64,000 nt of DNA, taken from Prinsepia uniflora (taxonomy: Eukaryota; Streptophyta; Magnoliopsida; Rosales; Rosaceae). A program made the position numbers and the translations under genes. Location of the stretch: contig CM064871.1 of NCBI GenBank assembly GCA_032719365.1, positions 67,877,586-67,941,585 on the forward strand. The letters run 5' to 3'. The notes under the pieces are model-generated. The model had not been told where the DNA came from. It ran no database searches and saw only the letters and a program-made list of their open reading frames with translations. Positions 57,501 to 64,000 of this stretch are shown in pieces (the first letter of the stretch is position 1; every line of letters starts with the position of its first letter).

Positions 57501-57622
57501 AATCGATAGTACAAAAAGTCAACTTTTTGTCTACTATTCACAAGGGCAAAATCGTCCATTTACACAAAATTTTATAAAATTACCTTTTTACCCTTCCCGA
57601 AGGTATGGGTTGTTACAACGTT

Positions 57623-60374
57623 CACACATACCGACAATCTGTCACCATTTGGCAGTTGTCAGTCGAAAACTGACACTAGACTCACTCGTGGCTACACAAG
57701 CCACCAACTTACTTAACTTAAATATACACGTACCGACATTTCACCCGACTCGTGTGTAAAAAGACTCATTGGAAATACCATGACCCATTGCATAGTAATG
57801 TCCGGTCCACGACTAATCCAATGGTATCGAAACCAATCCGACTACCAACACGCTCACCGACACACCTCGGGTATAACCCATCGACCAGACTACAACCACC
57901 CATGTCATAGCCAAACACGTTCCAATAATGGAGTACATTTGCCCAATCCAGCATGAGACAAATTGAAACTCCACCCATCATCTAGTTCCAATTCCGAATC
58001 CGAATCCGCAATTTTGTACGAAATCCTGAATCCAAACTCAGACATCACATTTTTAATCCATTTCCAAATCCGAATCCGAAATCATTATTCCGTAAGCTAG
58101 CATTTGGAATAATCATTCCGTACCCAAATCCGGAAATCCATTTTTCAAGTTCCAAAATCGAATCCTGAATCGTCACTCAGAAATTCGATTCCAAAACCCG
58201 AAATCTCGTTCACGTCTACCAAGACACACCAAAACCGAACCTATTGGTTACCTGTTCAATACATTCGATTGACTTCATAGGGAAGCCAATCCAACCTCCA
58301 CACGTCTAAGGTTGACAAAAACTGACCACATCGGGAACCTATTCACTCGAGTAAGATACTATACGGGCTTCACTTCGAAAAGAAGTTCAACCCCACCATT
58401 TACGACTCACACATCGAAGTTCGTATCGATCCTTGTCATTCCACCTAGGAAAAACCAAGGATGATCCAAAATGATGACGTCAATACTCATCCTACGTAGA
58501 TGCAAACAAAACTCGCTGCCCTCACCATGCCATGTAAGCCAACATCGTCTGCCACCAAGCAGAAAATGAGAAATATCGTTTACCAAATTTTGAACACACA
58601 ACTCCTCCTGATGACCCCAAAACACACATGGGCCCACCAACCAATACACGTTCAACATACTGGTAACTACAACCAACGTCTTCCAGGGCAGAAAACAAAA
58701 AGTCAACCCCAATGACTTCGGAATACCTATTATCGATGCAGAACGATCACTCCTCTCGTCCCACACAATCGCAACTCCACTCGAAACTAAGGTTCCAACC
58801 GTGTTGGAAACAGACATGCTCCCAATGAGATGTCAAGTCCAACCACTGGACTCCCTACATCCCCAACTCACTTGGACAACCACGTGTCCAGAATCGATCT
58901 GTTATTGTTTCGTTCGCACATCCCAACCTTCACAGGTTCAACACTCGGTTTTCCAAGTTCTCAATTACCACTCCCCACATCTATACCACCAATGGTTTTC
59001 CTCGTCTTTTCCAATTCCAATCATTTCCTTTTCCTTTCTAGAGATATTAGAAACACACAATCACACCAATCTCGGAGTTGCCAACAACTCCCCAAATCCA
59101 CTAATTCTCATGACGTAGGGGACGTCATCCCAAGATTACTCAAGTCTCAATCATACCTTTTTATCCACTCATCACTTGTCATTTTACCACCGTCAGGACT
59201 AATCCCAACACATCACAATCTCAACTGGATCCCATCCAGTCCATCACTCAACCACTACCAAATCTCAAATACCGAACATATGTCCATTATGACGGAGTCA
59301 CGCCCCAACTCGTGGCTCGTCTTCAACACAATCACCGACACTAGCACCAGCGCTAGTTCCAGAATCAACACACTATCAACAACACTAGTATCAGTACACA
59401 GGCATCCATACTAGTATCGGCACAAAAGTACCAACATACAAACATCCACACTTGCACACCGTGTGCAAATCGGATAACCCTGGATCTCCGCTCATACCGA
59501 ACTACAATCTGAACCTCTACTCGTACCCCACAACTATGGGTACCACCATTCTGACAATCCACATCAGGATAATGAACGTTCCCTGAACGCCCCCTGATCC
59601 TCAAGTACCACACCTACACTAAATACCCTCGATAGCCAGTCATCTCCACATGACTATCGACCAACGGTCATTGCTATCGAGATCCTTATCCACACATCAC
59701 ACTATTACCCGGTCTAGCTCGGGATTCCATAATTTATCTCAGAACTGTATCCATAGATCGAATCCCATAGTTCTGACTAGACTCACTAGAGTCATCCACA
59801 TGGTCATCCATGACCTCAGCCGCTCGTCGCAGCACAAGTTATCATCCACTAGTCACAATTAAGGTTTACCTTTTTAATACTAGGGTTCCACAATTACACC
59901 CTATGGTTCCACTGAACCCAACAACTCTCCGTAATAAAATTCACAACCTGACCGACCCCGCGGTCTAGACATCGTATAGACGTCGAATCCAAACCTACCA
60001 TCAACTCAATGTGGGTTCCACCACTAAGGTCATCGGCCAACCCCGATGTACCAACATCCCTCACACTAGCGATCACCACAAGGGTTCCCATTTTAGACCA
60101 TTACTCTAATGAGGTTCCCCGAACCTAGCTGCACCTAGCATCACAACAATCCAATATCACATGACTGAACCGAAGGTCCCACATTACCATTTCATCACAA
60201 TCAACCCCACTTGGGTCGAATCAAATTAACACACGGCGTATCGGGCCAAACACACTCTATCCGCGATTAATACCTAAAAACTATCTATCAGGTTGATAAC
60301 GAACTGCAGCCCAAAGAGACATCACACCCTCGACCTGCGCGCACAAAAAGAGCAACCATGCTCTGATACCAAGT
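57623..60374 (-). mobile_element. Internal region of the outer non-autonomous element
   Basis: 2.75 kb without gag-pol motifs. The longest minus-strand frame (58407-58817, 136 codons) has no domain I recognise. Around 57985-58205 the text CATTCCGTAAGCTAGCAT and its surroundings match the LTR of the young element (about 51375-51590), so a piece of that LTR family is built into this internal region. The right end carries a tRNA-Met primer site (60360-60371) three bases before the LTR at 60375. With 50140-50535 the internal region is about 3.1 kb. Confidence 0.75.
60360..60371 (-). other. Primer binding site for initiator tRNA-Met (outer element)
   Basis: The minus strand reads TGGTATCAGAGC, three bases inside the LTR that begins at 60375. 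It identifies 60375 onward as a 5' LTR. Confidence 0.9.
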
Positions 60375-62693
60375 TGACAGGACCCATCCCAATCCCCCTG
60401 GGATTACCGTGGAATGTTCCATGCTCCCGTCCAACAAGGGGTGTCAGACAAGGGATAACCAAAAGTCACTGCCCAAACGGGGCTCCCAGAGTGCGCAAGG
60501 ATCGATGGAGGAGGCGTGCAATGTCCTAGTCTCTGCTGCAGTCGCATCTGTAATCAACCTGAAGGGCATTAAAACCAAAAGCTGTGAGTGGACAAAAATA
60601 AATAAGTTCATTAACACATTTCATAAGACATTTATGCCCTCCAATAAAAACATATGCATGCCACGAAAACCAGTAACCAAATCATTTGTTCAACCAAGCC
60701 ATTAGGGTCTTAGCCCAAAAACCGTTAACTCAAAACCAAGTGTAGGAACTCAGCCCAAAACTGTGGAATACCACATTCAGACATATTAAAACCATGTGGG
60801 CCACCACCCAAGCCATAAACATAAATCCATAAATCCAAAACCATTTAGGGTCCCCGACCCGAAATACCATTTCAATAACCAATAATCCATTTATACCACA
60901 TAAACACAAATCCAACCGAAAAGCCATTTCATAAATTCATTTATCCATATTTACCACATTACCATCACCAGCATCCCAGATGCTTAGCATCCCAGACGTC
61001 ATATCTCACGGTATAATAAGCGACGCGTGCTGCCCGGGGTCTCTCCGGGTCCATATCTCTGACATCACAGATGTCTGACGTCCCAGACGTCAATCATAGC
61101 AATCCAGCTCCTGAGTCATCATACGGTCCGGCTGCTCCCTACAATGACCCCTCGCAGGCAATGCACCGTGACTTCCCCAGTGTCCCAGACACCGGGAGGA
61201 GACCATCATATATCCTTGTATCCAGATGGTATATGGAAAACAGTTTTATTAAATTATTTCACAACATTACAATGGGCCCTACCCGAAATCACTTTTATTA
61301 AACATAGGGTCCCAGACCCGAAATCACATTTATTAACATAGGGTCCCAGACCCGAAATCATATTTATTACCCAACTGGGCCTCATGCCCGATTTTGTAAC
61401 CACTGGGCCCACGACCCGATTTTGCAAACCAACTGGGCCCCTGGCCCGATTATATAACTAAAATGGGTCTTAGCCCGATTTCATAAACAACTGGGCCCCT
61501 GGCCCGATTACGTAACTCAAATGGACTCCAAGTCCTAGGTTTCCAAAACAATTGGGCCTCAAGCCCGAGTTCATCTTTCCAATTTCAAAACCATTTCATC
61601 ATATTATATTCAAGTCATAAGTATGGAAAATCCATGCAAAACTGAAAAAACCTCGATTTACGTGCAAGCACGTAAATTGCCTTGAAATACGTGAAACCGT
61701 ATAATTTACCAACAATCAAATCAACATCATACAATCACAATCATAATCCATATAAAACATTTAAGCATGCATTGAATTTATGAAACCAAAGTCCACTCAC
61801 AGACCGTTTAACGATACGCCTCGATACGCATGCCATAGGCCCTCCCGGGCCACACCACTATCACCGGGATTCCCAATCCTGTCCACATCACATTAGAGAG
61901 TCACTAACCTCTTCATTAACATCCTATCAAAGTCCCGTATATTTCCCGAATTTTTAACTATTTTCAAACTTGATTTAAAACCTTCGGACGTCCCGAATAA
62001 TATCGAAACGGTGTCCGATTGACACGAAACCATTCCCAAAATGTTTGTTACATTGAATAGATTAAAAGTCATGTTGAAATTTCCCCAAAATACCCTCCAC
62101 GCGCTCTCACGCGCCGCCCAAAGGGGCTGCGCGTGAAGTCCACGCGCGGTGAATAGTGTCATCGTCTACCTTTGCGAACCGGGTTCACAGTCCAGTCGAA
62201 CCGGCGGCCGGTTCTCAGTCAATTCTCAACCATTTTAGTTCTGTTTGTTCCCACATCTTCGTCTCATTAATTCCAGTTGATCCAAGGTTTAAAAACTAAG
62301 AGATAAACTCGATTCACTACCTGTTCGTGGAGGAGTGCAGATAGGCACAACTCCCAATTAACATAATTGAACTACCAACCTCAAAACTCACACTGCCATT
62401 TTTACCCGAAAACAGACTCACGGGTTTGGGGGCTTACCTCGTCGTCGTGGTCACCATCGTGGCCACCCCTAGGCCTAAACTGACCTCAGGAACATCCTTC
62501 ATCCCTCTAACACGATCACAACCAACCAACAACGATTTCCATTTTTTTTAATTGTACAGAGTCCTCTGTTTTCCCCCACCGCCGTCCCTGCCGTCTCTCG
62601 TCGCCTCTCAACCCACTCCACAAGGTTAGTCTCTTACCAGAGTATAGGGAAGGGTAGGATAGTGAGTGATGGTGTGTTTGTTTCTCCATGGGG
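60375..62693 (-). mobile_element. 5' LTR of the outer non-autonomous element, interrupted at 62694
   Basis: It is nearly identical to 47038 onward until about 62413, with a deletion of about 36 bp near 61470 and one of about 70 bp near 62345 relative to the left copy. From 62414 the two diverge; this copy continues with 280 bp that the left copy lacks. It is then interrupted by another LTR. GTGAGTGGAC is at 60584-60593 and GTCCACTCAC at 61791-61800. Confidence 0.85.
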
Positions 62694-64000
62694 TGACAGG
62701 ACCCATCCCAATCCCCCCGGGATTAACGTGGGATGACCTTGCTCCCGTCTGACACGGAGTGTCAGACAAGGGATATTTCCGACCTTTGCCCTCCCGGGCT
62801 ATCAGAGTACGCCAGGATCCGGAGGAGGTATGTGATATCTCGGTCTCTGCTACAGTCCACATCCAATGTCAACCTGAAGGGCAGTCAAAACATTAAAAGT
62901 TGTGAGTGGACAAAAATAAAGAGTTTATAAAACATTTCATAAGAAGACATTTGTACCCTCCACTAAAAAGCATGCATGCATTCGAAAACCGTTTAACCAA
63001 AGAAACCATATGTGGGAACTAAGCCTAAAACCAAGATTGAAAGAACCATAATGAAAACGACCATACGGAACTCAGCCCAAACCATATTAAAACCACGTAC
63101 ATGGGCCACTGCCCAAAACCTGTGCATATCACATATCATATATCTCATATACCATACATCATATATACATATAATTCACATAACCAATCCTGTCACGGTT
63201 TCCAAAGCTACGTGCGTGCTACCCAGGTCTCAATCCGAGTCTTCTCAAAGTCAAGATCAATGTCCGTAGACCACTGACCCTACCCGAGGTAATAGTAATC
63301 ATAGCCTTCCCGAGAGTAAGGAACCCAACTGGGGGGTGACTCCACTCAGTCGGTGCTCCATGACTACTCCGGGGTCCACCTAGGCCAACGACCCTCCCCG
63401 GAGGAGATAATAGAAGTTAAGGAAGGTAGATGAACATATATATACATAACATAATATCCATGCCCGGTTCCCCTGAACCGTCATCATCCATAATATCCAT
63501 AACCAAGGTAACATGTCGGTTCCCATAAACCGTCATGTACCGTAATAACATAATTAGGGTTCATGCCGGTCCCCATAAACCGTCAAGAACCAGAATGACC
63601 TGACAAAGGTTCATGCCAGTTCCCATAAACCGTCATGAGCCACAATGACCTTTCCAGAGTTCATGCCGGATCTCGTAAACCGTCATGAACTTGGAAATCC
63701 ATCTAGGGTCCCTGACCCAAAATCATCAGTGTAAAACAACTGGGTCTCGTGCCCGAACATATGACTCAACTGGGCACCGTGCCCGATATCTAAGGGTCAG
63801 TCATGACTCCGATCATAGTGATGCGTGCAACCATCCATCCAGGACCGCCGTCAATCCTGGTATGTCGCCGTGAACGTATCAACTGACGCGACCGCCACAA
63901 GATCATGGTGCACTCATCACCGATCGATATCCTGAACCGTCAGCACTCCGAAGTCGAGCCTCCCCTGGCTGCTCGACCACGAATCGTGCATCGTGACCTC
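62694..64000 (-). mobile_element. Further minus-strand LTR, running off the right edge
   Basis: It starts TGACAGGACCCATCC like the other LTRs but differs soon after, so it is another subfamily. GTGAGTGGAC is at 62902-62911. From about 63466 to 63692 there is a degenerate tandem array of GGTTCCCATAAACCGTCATG units, 50-60 bp apart. Its other end is outside the window. Confidence 0.8.

Larger units (their letters stand above)
50536..57617 (-). mobile_element. Complete, very young non-autonomous LTR retrotransposon (LARD type)
   Basis: It has two LTRs of 3.02 kb, 50536-53554 and 54600-57617, both TGTCAGGGCCC...GGTTGTTACA. The insertion is flanked by the exact target duplication ACGTT (50531-50535 and 57618-57622). 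Between the LTRs lie only 1045 bp with a polypurine tract (53555-53566, minus-strand AGGAGGGTAGAT) and a tRNA-Met primer site (54586-54597), and no gag, protease, reverse transcriptase or integrase. By eye the two LTRs differ at about four bases and one T-run length, so the insertion is recent. It must borrow proteins from an autonomous relative; the chromovirus at 1-7270 uses the same primer tRNA. Open frames inside it are short and occur in pairs only because the LTR is duplicated. Confidence 0.95.

Noticed and set aside
58407..58817. 136-codon minus-strand frame in the outer element
   Set aside because: No gag, pol or env-like motif; it lies in the non-coding interior of a non-autonomous element.

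Overview
The window is plant nuclear DNA. The evidence is GT-AG spliced genes of plant families (a QUASIMODO2-like methyltransferase, a 14-3-3 protein, KTI12/DRL1, a CDKC kinase, a pentatricopeptide-repeat gene), Ty3/gypsy LTR retrotransposons primed from initiator tRNA-Met, and plant LINE remnants. The KTI12 gene lies next to the QUL1-type gene, the same neighbour pair as At1g13870 and At1g13860 in Arabidopsis as I recall it, so a eudicot is most likely. I cannot name the species.

Layout. (1) 1-14473 is a pile of nested LTR retrotransposons. A minus-strand Tekay-like chromovirus has an uninterrupted gag-pol frame (4422 down to the left edge), a tRNA-Met primer site and a 2.7-kb 5' LTR (4555-7270). 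It sits in an older plus-strand element (gag-protease remnant 7271-8230). That older element was also hit by an LTR at 8231-13952, which itself carries a second solo LTR at 10018-12877; both have exact 5-bp target duplications. (2) 14474-43530 is the gene-bearing part: KTI12 (17783-18691, +), QUL1-like (21674-25078, +, 8 coding exons), a LINE remnant (25.7-27.6 kb), a stray fragment of a CDKC tail (27.8 kb), an intronless CDKC-like gene (31096-32439, +), a broken PPR gene (32982-34504, -), a Mutator-like element with a 9-bp target duplication (35340-36421), a 14-3-3 gene (37118-39320, +, 6 coding exons), a degenerate tRNA-Glu (40610-40680, -) and an EAF7/MRGBP-like NuA4 subunit gene (41540-43180, -, 5 exons). 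(3) 43535-64000 is again LTR retrotransposon territory: a LINE tail, a solo LTR (43941-46516), then a large non-autonomous minus-strand element (LTRs starting at 47038 and 60375, internal region without gag-pol). Inside that lies a complete and very recent non-autonomous element, 50536-57617, with two almost identical 3.0-kb LTRs and the target duplication ACGTT. Another LTR starts at 62694 and leaves the window.

The host genes do not form one pathway. KTI12 serves the Elongator complex (tRNA wobble modification), QUL1 acts in the Golgi on cell-wall pectin, CDKC is a P-TEFb-type kinase, EAF7 belongs to the NuA4 acetyltransferase and 14-3-3 is a phosphoprotein adaptor.

The least expected structure is in the LTRs. 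All eight substantial LTRs seen here, from several diverged families, share internal architecture: a GTGAGTGGAC box, about 0.6-1.2 kb of repeat-rich DNA, and the reverse-complement box GTCCACTCAC. In the copies checked, ATGCATGC lies just inside these boxes. The LTR at 4555-7270 also holds four TGACGTCA palindromes spaced 11-12 bp, followed by four CACGTG boxes.
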